Made by a program: the position numbers and the translations under genes. Below are positions 44,322 through 52,560 of a stretch of DNA of 64,000 nucleotides, piece by piece. The stretch's first letter is position 1. Each line of letters opens with the position of its first letter. Below the pieces are notes generated by a model, which was given only the letters and a program-made list of their open reading frames with translations, was not told the origin of the DNA and searched no databases. The stretch is from Erwinia sp. HDF1-3R (GTDB taxonomy: Bacteria; Pseudomonadota; Gammaproteobacteria; Enterobacterales; Enterobacteriaceae): contig NZ_CP155071.1 of the NCBI RefSeq assembly GCF_039621855.1, positions 4,278,001 to 4,342,000 of the forward strand. Reading direction: 5' to 3'.

Positions 44322-45446
44322 TCAGGGAAGATGGGTCAGGCGCAGATACTCTTCGCTCTGCATCTCCTGCAGGCGCGACATACAGCGCTGATATTCAAAC
44401 TTCAGCCGACTGCCCTGATAGATCTCAAAAAGCGATGTCTCAGCCGACACGACCAGCTTAACATGCCGCTCGTAAAACTCATCCACCAGCGCCAGAAAAC
44501 GCCGCGCCTGATCTTCGGTTTTATAGATCATCACCGGAACGTTGAACAACAGTACGCTGTGAAAGCGGCGTGAAAGCTCAATATAATCGTGCTGGCTGCG
44601 CCCTTCCCCACACAGCGTCTGGAAATCCATGGCCACGACGCCACCCGCTACGCCCTGAGTCGGCAAGGCCCGGTGGTTGATTTCCAGCACCGGGCATTCC
44701 GTCCTGTCGCTGCCAGCGAGCGCAACGAACATCCGGTCCATTGCCTGCGTGGTGGCCTCGTTGAGCGGCGCCATCCAGAGATGCGCCGAAGTGAGCGTGC
44801 GCAGGCGGTAATCAATCCCGGCATCGACGTTCATCACCTCACAGTGCTGTTTAATCATCTCGATGGCGGGCAGAAAACGGCTGCGCTGCAATCCGTTACG
44901 GTAGAGATCATCCGGTGGAATATTGGAGGTGGCGACCAGGGTTATGCCCCGGGCAAACAGCGCCTCCATGAGCGTTCCCAGCAGCATCGCGTCGGTGATG
45001 TCGGACACGAAAAACTCGTCGAAGCAGAGCAGATCCGTTTCGCTCTTAAAGCGGTCAGCCACGATCTCCAGCGGATCGCTTGTACCCTGCAGGGCAGTAA
45101 GCTCCTCATGGACTCGCAGCATGAAACGGTGAAAGTGAAGGCGCTGCTTGCGCTCACCAGGAATTGCCTGAAAAAACATATCCATCAGCCAGGTTTTTCC
45201 GCGGCCAACGCCCCCCCACATATACAGGCCCGTAACCGGGGGCTGAGGGGGCGTTTTCCCCTTACCCATGAGCTTATTGAGCTTGCCGAACAGCCCGCCA
45301 GCCGGGGCCGGGGAAGAGGAATTCGCGCCTATAGCATGACAGATAGCGTCCAGACGGGTGACGGCTTTACGCTGCACGTCATCAGGCTGATATTCGCCGT
45401 TTTCCAGCGCCTGCTGGTACAACGCCAGAGGAGACATCGTTTGCAT
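44322..45446 (-). CDS. zapE: Cell division ATPase ZapE
   Basis: ZapE is an AFG1-like ATPase that acts on the Z ring under stress and low oxygen in E. coli. It has 374 residues (E. coli 375). Walker A is GGVGRGKTWLMD near 84 and Walker B is LLCFDEFFVSD. The C-terminal FYERHVKLVVSA block is typical. It lies between rplM and zapG in the usual order and opposite zapG. Confidence 0.95.
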   Translation of the reverse strand: MQTMSPLALYQQALENGEYQPDDVQRKAVTRLDAICHAIGANSSSPAPAGGLFGKLNKLMGKGKTPPQPPVTGLYMWGGVGRGKTWLMDMFFQAIPGERKQRLHFHRFMLRVHEELTALQGTSDPLEIVADRFKSETDLLCFDEFFVSDITDAMLLGTLMEALFARGITLVATSNIPPDDLYRNGLQRSRFLPAIEMIKQHCEVMNVDAGIDYRLRTLTSAHLWMAPLNEATTQAMDRMFVALAGSDRTECPVLEINHRALPTQGVAGGVVAMDFQTLCGEGRSQHDYIELSRRFHSVLLFNVPVMIYKTEDQARRFLALVDEFYERHVKLVVSAETSLFEIYQGSRLKFEYQRCMSRLQEMQSEEYLRLTHLP

Positions 45447-45632
45447 AATTTGTTCATATCCCGGAATAATTTACTGCGTCAGGCCATCGGTCAGCGAAAA
45501 AAAACCCGTCCTACACTAAGCGATGCAGCCTCAGGATTCCACTTCCATTACATTAGCGGTTATAGTGGCAGGTAACGAGCTGGTAACAGCCAGACGATTC
45601 TACGGAACAACGAAGACAATATGGGAGTGATT

Positions 45633-46037
45633 ATGACCTGGGAATACGCGCTTATCGGATTGGTAGTTGGACTGATTATCGGCGCGGTAGCAATGCGTTT
45701 TGGTAATAGAAAACTGCGTGAGCAGCGGAGCACACAGTACGAGCTGGAGAAGACCAGGGCCGAACTGTCTGACTACCGTGAAGAGTTGACCAGCCATTTT
45801 GCTCAAAGTGCCGAGCTGCTGGATAACATGGCACGCGATTACCGTCAGCTTTATCAGCATATGGCAAAAGGCTCTAACGATCTGCTGCCGAATCTGCCGG
45901 GTGAAAAAAATCCTTTCGCTTATCAGCTGACGGAATCCGAAGCCGATAACGATCAGGCTCCGGTGCAGATGCCGCGTGACTACCCGGACAGTGCTACCGG
46001 ATTACTGCGCGGCGAGCGCCCGGCACAGAACAAGTAA
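45633..46037 (+). CDS. zapG: Z-ring associated membrane protein ZapG (YhcB)
   Basis: ZapG is a small inner-membrane protein linked to cell envelope growth and division. From the ATG at 45633 (MTWEYALIGL) it has 134 residues. One N-terminal membrane helix with GLIIGAVAM precedes a coiled coil (about 28-75) and a disordered tail containing QAPVQMPRDY. GGGAGTG upstream is the ribosome site; an ATG at 45621 is in frame but lies on that site. Confidence 0.93.
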   Translation: MTWEYALIGLVVGLIIGAVAMRFGNRKLREQRSTQYELEKTRAELSDYREELTSHFAQSAELLDNMARDYRQLYQHMAKGSNDLLPNLPGEKNPFAYQLTESEADNDQAPVQMPRDYPDSATGLLRGERPAQNK

Positions 46038-46155
46038 GCTTCAGCATGGGCGCCCTCCAGCGCCCTGTTTTAACCGTCGGCAATACTGACGGACGCATTC
46101 ACCGCCCTGTTAACATCTATCTTCCCACTTTACTTCCAGCGAGAGCGTCGTAGCG

Positions 46156-47532
46156 ATGAAGAAGAAATCCTTACTGTTAAGCGCACTAGCATTGAGTGTT
46201 ATGAGCCTGACCGTAGCCGCGCCGGCATCGGCGACGCTACCCGCACAGATAGCAGGGCAGCCGCTGCCAAGCCTTGCGCCAATGCTTGAGAAAGTCTTGC
46301 CCGCGGTGGTTAGCGTGCATGTGGAGGGAACCCAGACGCAGGCTCAGGCTATCCCTGAGCCGCTCAGACGCTTCTTTGGTCAGGGAGAGCAAAATGGACA
46401 GGGCAATGACAACCCGGCCCAGCCGTTTGAAGGGCTGGCCTCCGGCGTGGTTATAAATGCTGATAAAGGCTACATACTCACTAACAATCATGTGGTCAGC
46501 GGCGCAGATAAAATCAGCGTTCAGCTCAGCGACGGTCGGGAATTTGATGCAAAGCTGATTGGCCGCGATGAGCAAACCGATATCGCGCTTATCCAGATTG
46601 CGGGCGCAAAAGGCTTAACCCAGATAAAAGTGGCCGACTCGGATCAGCTTAAAGTAGGTGATTTTGCGGTAGCCATCGGGAACCCTTTTGGTCTGGGACA
46701 GACCGCCACCTCGGGGATTGTTTCCGCGCTGGGCCGCAGCGGCCTTAACCTTGAAGGGCTGGAGAACTTTATCCAGACCGATGCCGCCATCAACAGGGGT
46801 AATTCCGGTGGCGCGCTGGTCAACCTGAATGGCGAGCTGATTGGTTTAAATACCGCCATTCTCTCCTCTGCCGGCGGCAACATCGGTATTGGCTTTGCCA
46901 TTCCGGGCAATATGGCGATGGGCCTGGCTCAGCAGCTGATCGAGTTCGGTGAAGTGAAGCGAGGGCAGCTCGGAATTAAAGGCACTGAGATGACCGCAGA
47001 TATGGCGCGGGCATTTAACGTTGATATTCAGCGCGGCGCCTTTGTAAATGAGGTGCTACCGAATTCTGCCGCGGCTAAAGCGGGCATCAAGGCTGGCGAT
47101 ATCATCGTAAGCCTGGATGATAAGCCGGTAGAGAGCTTTGCCGCTCTGCGGGTTAAAATTGGCACGACCCCGCCGGGCAAAGACGTTAAGGTCGGCCTGG
47201 TGCGCGAAGGTAAGCCGCTCACCTTCACCGTGAAGCTGGAAACCAGCAGCCAGCCGGTGACGCATGCAGAGCAGATGACGCCCGCCCTGGAGGGTGCAAC
47301 GCTGATCGACGGAGCCGCCAAAGATGGCACCAAAGGGATAAGCGTCAATGCGGTAACGAAAGCCAGCCCGGCGGAACAGTCCGGCCTGCAAAAAGATGAC
47401 GTTATCGTGGGCGTAAATCGCACCAGGGTACAGAATCTTGCCGAACTGCGTAAGCAGCTTGAAGCCAAACCGCCTCTGCTGGCACTGAACGTCATCAGAG
47501 GCGGTGAAAGTATCTATCTGCTGCTGCGTTAA
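46156..47532 (+). CDS. degQ: Periplasmic serine endoprotease DegQ
   Basis: DegQ is a DegP-like periplasmic protease and chaperone. It has 458 residues (E. coli 455). The signal peptide is about 1-26, cleaved after APASA. The catalytic triad is H112, D142 and S217 in GNSGGA. Two PDZ domains follow (about 260-350 and 365-455). The LA loop (around 68-92) is Gln/Asn-rich. It lies upstream of degS, as in E. coli. Confidence 0.95.
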   Translation: MKKKSLLLSALALSVMSLTVAAPASATLPAQIAGQPLPSLAPMLEKVLPAVVSVHVEGTQTQAQAIPEPLRRFFGQGEQNGQGNDNPAQPFEGLASGVVINADKGYILTNNHVVSGADKISVQLSDGREFDAKLIGRDEQTDIALIQIAGAKGLTQIKVADSDQLKVGDFAVAIGNPFGLGQTATSGIVSALGRSGLNLEGLENFIQTDAAINRGNSGGALVNLNGELIGLNTAILSSAGGNIGIGFAIPGNMAMGLAQQLIEFGEVKRGQLGIKGTEMTADMARAFNVDIQRGAFVNEVLPNSAAAKAGIKAGDIIVSLDDKPVESFAALRVKIGTTPPGKDVKVGLVREGKPLTFTVKLETSSQPVTHAEQMTPALEGATLIDGAAKDGTKGISVNAVTKASPAEQSGLQKDDVIVGVNRTRVQNLAELRKQLEAKPPLLALNVIRGGESIYLLLR

Positions 47533-47609
47533 ATCATGATGCGGACACCTGCGTGTCCGCTCAAGTCGTGCTATTCTGCCGCACGTTCAATCACTCAACT
47601 GTTAAAGCC

Positions 47610-48668
47610 ATGTTTACTAAACTCTTACGTTCGGTGCTTCTCGGCCTGGTGGTGGCTGGTCTTCTACTGGCAGCTGTACCGGCGTTGAGAATTGGCAGCA
47701 ACCTTATCTCACAAAAGGACGACAGCGCCGATCAGGCCCCGGTCAGCTACAATATGGCCGTCCGCCGCGCAGCCCCTGCGGTGGTCAACGTCTATAATCG
47801 CAGCGCAAATACGACCAGCGGAAATATGGGCGTCCGAACGCTCGGCTCGGGTGTCATCATGGACCCGCGTGGCTATATTATGACCAACAAGCATGTGATT
47901 AACGATGCTGAGCAAATTATCGTCGCCCTGCAGGATGGACACTTCTATGACGCCCAGCTGGTAGGTTCAGACAGCCTTACCGACCTTGCCGTGCTAAAAA
48001 TCACCGCGCCGGGCTTACCCGTCATCCCCATCAATCCTAAACGCACCGCTCACGTTGGCGATCTGGTGATGGCGATAGGCAATCCCTACAACATTGGCCA
48101 GACGGTGACGCAGGGGATCATCAGCGCAACCGGCCGCGTGGGCCTGAGTCCTTCTCGCTATCAAAATTTCCTGCAAACCGATGCCTCTATTAACCGGGGC
48201 AATTCGGGGGGCGCACTGATTAACTCGCTGGGTGAGCTGATGGGGATCAACACGCTCTCCTTTGATAAAAGTAACGATGGTGAAACCCCTGAAGGGATAG
48301 GTTTTGCCATCCCCACGGCTCTGGCCGTAAAGATCATGGGTAAACTGATTCGCGATGGCAGGGTAATCCGGGGCTTTATTGGCATTACCGTGCGGGACAG
48401 ACCGCAGCCTCGCGGAGCCGATAACGGCCTGGCTCATATTCAGGGGATCTGGGTGACCGAAGTTGCAGCGGGCGGACCGGCCGCGAAAGCGGGGATGACG
48501 GGGGGTGACGTCATTATCAGCGTGAATCAACAGCCAGCCCTTTCACCGCTGGAGACGATGGATCAGGTCGCTGAAATTCGTCCGGGAACGGTGATTAACA
48601 TCGAAATTCTGCGCGACGGCAAAAAAATAACCCTGCCGGTTACCGTGATGGAATATCCGGGAAGTTAA
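47610..48668 (+). CDS. degS: Site-1 protease DegS of the sigma-E stress pathway
   Basis: DegS is anchored in the inner membrane and cleaves RseA when its PDZ domain binds misfolded porin tails. From the ATG at 47610 it has 352 residues (E. coli 355). A membrane helix (about 5-24) replaces the signal peptide. The triad is H95, D125 and S199 in GNSGGA. A single PDZ domain follows. An upstream in-frame start at 47553 adds 19 non-conserved residues. Confidence 0.95.
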   Translation: MFTKLLRSVLLGLVVAGLLLAAVPALRIGSNLISQKDDSADQAPVSYNMAVRRAAPAVVNVYNRSANTTSGNMGVRTLGSGVIMDPRGYIMTNKHVINDAEQIIVALQDGHFYDAQLVGSDSLTDLAVLKITAPGLPVIPINPKRTAHVGDLVMAIGNPYNIGQTVTQGIISATGRVGLSPSRYQNFLQTDASINRGNSGGALINSLGELMGINTLSFDKSNDGETPEGIGFAIPTALAVKIMGKLIRDGRVIRGFIGITVRDRPQPRGADNGLAHIQGIWVTEVAAGGPAAKAGMTGGDVIISVNQQPALSPLETMDQVAEIRPGTVINIEILRDGKKITLPVTVMEYPGS

Positions 48669-48719
48669 CGAAAACGAGCTGAATCAGGTCAGGGGCCAGC
48701 CTCAGCTGGCCCGCTCAGG

Positions 48720-49658
48720 TTATGACTTAACGAACGCCTCGCCCTGCGCGATATCGCTTTTCAGCGTATCCAACATGCCACTAAGCGCCTGCTGTTCAAA
48801 GGCGCTCAGCGTGCCAATAGGCTTACGCTCCGCAATGCCGGTTTTGCCCAGCAGCAGCGGCTGAGAGAAGAAACGTGCGTGTTCGCCGTCGCCTTCCACA
48901 TAGGCGCATTCAACCACGTTGCTTTCACCGTTCAGCGCACGGACCAGCGACAGACCGAAACGCGCGGCCGCCTGCCCCATGGAAAGCGTCGCCGACCCGC
49001 CACCCGCTTTGGCCTCAACCACTTCCGTACCGGCATTCTGGATACGCTTAGTCAGGTCAATAACCTCCTGCTCAGAGAACGTCACGCCAGGAATTTGTGA
49101 CAGCAGAGGTAAAATGGTGACGCCTGAATGGCCGCCCACGACCGGAACATTAATGTCGGCAGGATTTTTACCTTTGAGTTCGGCAACAAAGGTATTGGCG
49201 CGGATAATATCCAGGGTGGTGACCCCAAAGAGTTTATTTTTATCGTAAACGCCCGCTTTTTTTAGCACGCTGGCCGCAATGGCAACGGTGGTGTTCACCG
49301 GATTAGTGATAATACCGATTAATGCCTGCGGACAGGTGCTGGCAACCTGTTCAATCAGGTTACGCACAATACCGGCGTTGACGTTAAACAGATCTGAACG
49401 ATCCATTCCGGGCTTGCGGGCGACGCCAGCGGAAATAAGCACGACGTTGGCCCCCTGCAGCGCAGGCGTGGCGTCTTCACCACTGAAGCCTTTAATACTG
49501 ACGGCAGTAGGGATGTGACTGAGGTCGACTGCCACACCAGGGGTAACGGGAGCAATATCATACAGAGAGAGTTCTGAACCTGCCGGAAGCTGGGTTTTAA
49601 GCAGAAGTGCGAGAGCCTGGCCAATACCGCCAGCTGCGCCGAGAACTGCAACTTTCAT
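48720..49658 (-). CDS. mdh: Malate dehydrogenase
   Basis: Mdh interconverts malate and oxaloacetate with NAD in the TCA cycle. The 312 residues equal E. coli. The NAD-binding loop is GAAGGIGQ at 7-14, the substrate arginines lie around [10 protein letters not shown], and the catalytic His is in [11 protein letters not shown]. It is convergent with degS and divergent from argR. Confidence 0.97.
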   Translation of the reverse strand: MKVAVLGAAGGIGQALALLLKTQLPAGSELSLYDIAPVTPGVAVDLSHIPTAVSIKGFSGEDATPALQGANVVLISAGVARKPGMDRSDLFNVNAGIVRNLIEQVASTCPQALIGIITNPVNTTVAIAASVLKKAGVYDKNKLFGVTTLDIIRANTFVAELKGKNPADINVPVVGGHSGVTILPLLSQIPGVTFSEQEVIDLTKRIQNAGTEVVEAKAGGGSATLSMGQAAARFGLSLVRALNGESNVVECAYVEGDGEHARFFSQPLLLGKTGIAERKPIGTLSAFEQQALSGMLDTLKSDIAQGEAFVKS

Positions 49659-49833
49659 CTTAAACTCCTTATTATTGTGAACGTAAAGTGCTGTTATTCC
49701 ATCCGGTAATGAACATAGACGACCTGCGAGGGGATAGCGACGTTTTTTAGTCTAATTTGGGCTCAGGCGCTCATACCAGATTGAGTGGATAATATGACTC
49801 AAATGCTTCTGACATCAGTCTGGAGATAACAGC

Positions 49834-49861
49834 AGTATATAAGACCTTATTCGGCGTTACA
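49834..49861 (-). promoter_or_regulatory. Probable mdh promoter
   Basis: On the minus strand TGTAAC and TATACT are 16 bp apart. The predicted start lies near 49827, leaving a leader of about 170 nt before the mdh ATG. Confidence 0.45.
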
Positions 49862-50018
49862 TTACACCCATTAAGCTTATCAGAACAACATCAATCTGAT
49901 AACAAATCGTTTACTTATTAGCCAAGCCACGTCGATGGGCGAACGATTGTTTTCTGGTAAAAAGTTTGCCAGACTCCCGATCCCGGGGCAATGCCAGCCA
50001 CTGCCACCACGTCCGAGC

Positions 50019-50055
50019 TTGCATAAATATTCATCTATATGCATAGTAATGCTAT
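50019..50055 (+). promoter_or_regulatory. Pair of ARG boxes upstream of argR
   Basis: Two 18-bp imperfect palindromes lie head to tail: one around TGCATAAATATTCA and one around ATGCATAGTAATGCTAT, separated by about 2-3 bp. This spacing is the usual ArgR operator layout (consensus TGAATNNNNATTCA). They end about 47 bp before the argR start, so autorepression is likely, as in E. coli. Confidence 0.65.
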
Positions 50056-50077
50056 ATAGCGGCGTGAATGCCCCTGA

Positions 50078-50572
<495 letters not shown>

Positions 50573-50629
50573 GCAGGGTTAGTCGGGTTTCCGCAACCTG
50601 CTTAAACTTGCCTGTGCCCCTTACCTGAT

Positions 50630-50655
50630 AGCCAGCCTCCGCTGGCTTATTCCTC
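50630..50655 (+). terminator. Probable argR terminator
   Basis: AGCCAGC-CTCC-GCTGGCT forms a 7-bp stem followed by TATTCCTCT, about 58 bp after the argR stop. Confidence 0.6.
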
Positions 50656-50760
50656 TAAGACGCCCACCGTCCCCTCATGCTTTATTCTTACCCTTTTCTC
50701 CATTCACCCTTTTAGGGCTTACACCCTTAACCCCTTAATCCCTAACCCCTCGCCCCTTGA

Positions 50761-50949
50761 CCTCAAACCTCAAACCTCAAACCTCAAACCTCAAACCCCA
50801 AACCCCAAACCCCAAACCCCAAACCCCAAACCCCAAACCCCAAACCCCAAACCCCAAACCCCAAACCCCAAACCCCAAACCCCAAACCCCAAACCCCAAA
50901 CCCCAAACCCCAAACCCCAAACCCCAAACCCCAAACCCCAAACCCCAAT
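50761..50949. repeat. 27-copy heptamer tandem array (CCTCAAA/CCCCAAA)
   Basis: Five copies of CCTCAAA (50761-50795) run without a break into 21 exact copies of CCCCAAA (50796-50942) and a final CCCCAAT (50943-50949). On the minus strand the core reads GGGGTTT repeated 21 times. This is a dense row of G4 tracts with 3-nt loops, resembling ciliate telomere repeats in composition. The array is uninterrupted, so it is probably recent and prone to slippage. It is outside any gene. Confidence 0.97.
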
Positions 50950-51037
50950 CCTTAACCTGTTAATCCCAGCCACCTAATCCCTTAACAGCTTCATCCTCAT
51001 TCTTAATTGTTTACTCGTTTCCACCTTTATCCTCGTA

Positions 51038-51103
51038 CTTGCCCTTGCCCTTGCCCTTGCCCTTGCCCTTGCCCTTGCCCTTGCCCTTGCCCTTGCCCTT
51101 GCC
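51038..51103. repeat. 11-copy hexamer tandem array (CTTGCC)
   Basis: Eleven exact CTTGCC units run from 51038 to 51103. Read on the minus strand they give GGCAAG, which would encode alternating Gly-Lys, but no supported gene crosses it. It lies 88 bp beyond the heptamer array. Confidence 0.96.
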
Positions 51104-51369
51104 GCTATTATCAACTGCCTGATTGCCGACTATGCAACGTGAAATACTCCAATACTTCCGTCTCATAGTGTGATCCACCACAAATAAACGCACAAAAAGA
51201 TAAATTCACATATCACGATGTTTTTACATGGATTTAACAGTGAGTGGCGAAAATATAAGCACTGGTTATAACCTAAAGTTATTAAAAACCGCTTCCGGGC
51301 GAGGCTTACCCGCCATTTTATTATTAGCTTGCTATTAATTTTTTACGTTATTAGTTCTATACTTGTCTT

Positions 51370-51386
51370 CGTGATGCAAATCACAG
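51370..51386. promoter_or_regulatory. CRP/FNR-like palindrome upstream of yhcN
   Basis: CGTGA-TGCAAA-TCACA fits the CRP half-sites with one mismatch; the inner TGAT-GCAA-ATCA also fits an FNR core. It lies 38 bp before the yhcN ATG and just downstream of a TATACT -10-like hexamer (51358). If that -10 is used, binding here would repress. Confidence 0.45.
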
Positions 51387-51423
51387 CAAACGAAAAATAA
51401 AAACAGTAACGAGGAATAAAACC

Positions 51424-51687
51424 ATGAAAATCACCAAAGCAATTGTTGCTATGACCCTGTTATCAGCCTTCTCTTTCGGTGCCAGCGCCGCTGAGCTAAT
51501 CAACTCTGAGCAGGCACAAAATCTACAGGCGGTGGGGACTATCACCGTAAGCGGTGTAGCAGGCACACCAATGGATATTCGTCAGCAGCTTAACCAGAAA
51601 GCTGATGACAAGGGCGCATCTGCCTATCGCGTAATTGAAGCGAATATGAATAATACCTATCACGCAACGGCGGAAATTTATAAATAA
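51424..51687 (+). CDS. yhcN: Small exported DUF1471 stress protein YhcN
   Basis: This is an 87-residue periplasmic protein of the YhcN/BhsA/McbA (DUF1471) family. It has a signal peptide cleaved after GASA near residue 22, then the family core around GTITVSGVAGTPMDIRQQL, KADDKGASAYRV and TYHATAEIYK. E. coli YhcN, also 87 residues and next to argR, responds to acid, peroxide and cytoplasmic pH. A close paralogue follows 200 bp downstream. Confidence 0.9.
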   Translation: MKITKAIVAMTLLSAFSFGASAAELINSEQAQNLQAVGTITVSGVAGTPMDIRQQLNQKADDKGASAYRVIEANMNNTYHATAEIYK

Positions 51688-51889
51688 ACTGGCATAGATA
51701 AATAATTGTACGTAATGCTTTGTCGCCCGAATCAAGCACTTTACACAGTTATTTACCCTACATGTTGGCGCCATAAATATTCGCTAAATGAATTGTCACT
51801 GAGACAACAATCGTAAAAGACGGTAACCCCAGAATATCATCGCTTATTATCCTGCCCGGTTACCAATGAGTCCTCTGAGGAGTATATCC

Positions 51890-52159
51890 ATGAAAACCAA
51901 ATTAATGATAAGCATGATAAGTCTGGCTGCCGTTCTCTCATTCGGTGCAAGCGCCGCTAACCTGGTAACCCAGGAGCAGGCGGACAGCCAAAATCTGCAA
52001 TCGATGGGCACCGTGACAATCAGCGGCATTGATGGCGTACCGACCGATATGCGCCAGCAGCTTTCTCAGAAGGCTGAGGAACAGGGGGCATCGTCGTATC
52101 GCGTTATTGAAGCCCGTAATGAGGGTAATTACCACATTACCGCCGAGCTTTATAAATAA
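51890..52159 (+). CDS. Second YhcN-like DUF1471 exported protein
   Basis: The product is an 89-residue paralogue of the gene before it. A signal peptide (about 1-22, cleaved after GASA) is followed by the same blocks: GTVTISGIDGVPTDMRQQL, QKAEEQGASSYRVIEA and YHITAELYK. A GAGGAG ribosome site precedes the ATG at 51890. The two genes look like a tandem duplication that has diverged in the mature N-terminus. Role is unknown; the family is linked to stress and biofilm traits. Confidence 0.88.
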   Translation: MKTKLMISMISLAAVLSFGASAANLVTQEQADSQNLQSMGTVTISGIDGVPTDMRQQLSQKAEEQGASSYRVIEARNEGNYHITAELYK

Positions 52160-52560
52160 TCCAATGCATTCCAGGTTCGATAATTATCCTTGCTGAGTTC
52201 TGATTTAATAACCGGGCCATTTATATCGCACATCAGGGATATCATTGCACTTTTGTTTTTGCGCGGCATCAATGCGTGTTAACTTAGCCAGCCGGGTTAA
52301 TAAAAACCTGATTATTCATCTAAGTAAAGTTAGCAGCCACAGTCGCGCCGGGAACGTAATCCCTGCGTTTTGCCGGTAGTGTAAGTAAGCCTGATGCGTG
52401 ACAAAGAAACATTAATAATAAGTGCAGTTAATAATATCGGCAATGATTGCAGGCCTGGCGTGAGAAAGACCTCATCGGCTCGCAGCGGCTACAGGCGGCA
52501 TGTTATTCCTCGTCAGTATGGCGAATCCTTTAGCCCCGGTTGCCCGGGGCCTTTTTTTAT
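52160..52560. other. Intergenic region with an orphan plus-strand terminator
   Basis: These 400 bp lie between the second yhcN-like gene and the convergent gabD. No protein gene is seen. The last 30 bp are a strong plus-strand terminator (52533-52558) that ends at the gabD stop. The DNA before it (about 52380-52530) could be a long 3' UTR or an sRNA gene; no clear promoter was found. Confidence 0.55.
52533..52558 (+). terminator. Strong plus-strand terminator facing gabD
   Basis: GCCCCGG-TTGC-CCGGGGC is a 7-bp GC stem with a tetraloop, followed by C and seven T. On the minus strand no T run follows, so it does not serve gabD. Its plus-strand source is unclear, because the nearest gene ends 373 bp upstream. 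Confidence 0.85.

Larger units (their letters stand above)
50573..51423. other. Repeat-rich region between argR and yhcN
   Basis: These 850 bp hold no believable gene. Two arrays lie here (50761-50949 and 51038-51103). The flanks from about 50660 to 51030 are C/T-rich on the plus strand and contain broken copies such as CCCTTAA, CCCTAACCCCT and CCTTAACC. From 51150 on the DNA is AT-rich and leads into the yhcN promoter. Open frames across the arrays are products of the repeats themselves. Confidence 0.8.

Noticed and set aside
50757..50963. Open frames on both strands across the heptamer array (Pro/Lys/Gln or Gly/Leu/Trp repeats)
   Set aside because: They exist only because a 7-bp unit without stops stays open; there is no ribosome site and no known protein of this kind.
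50761..51103. CRISPR array
   Set aside because: The units are 6-7 bp and contiguous; there are no spacers, no 25-40 bp repeats and no cas genes.
51011..51193. Minus-strand frame with a Gly-Lys repeat
   Set aside because: It is a by-product of the CTTGCC array and has no conserved sequence outside it.
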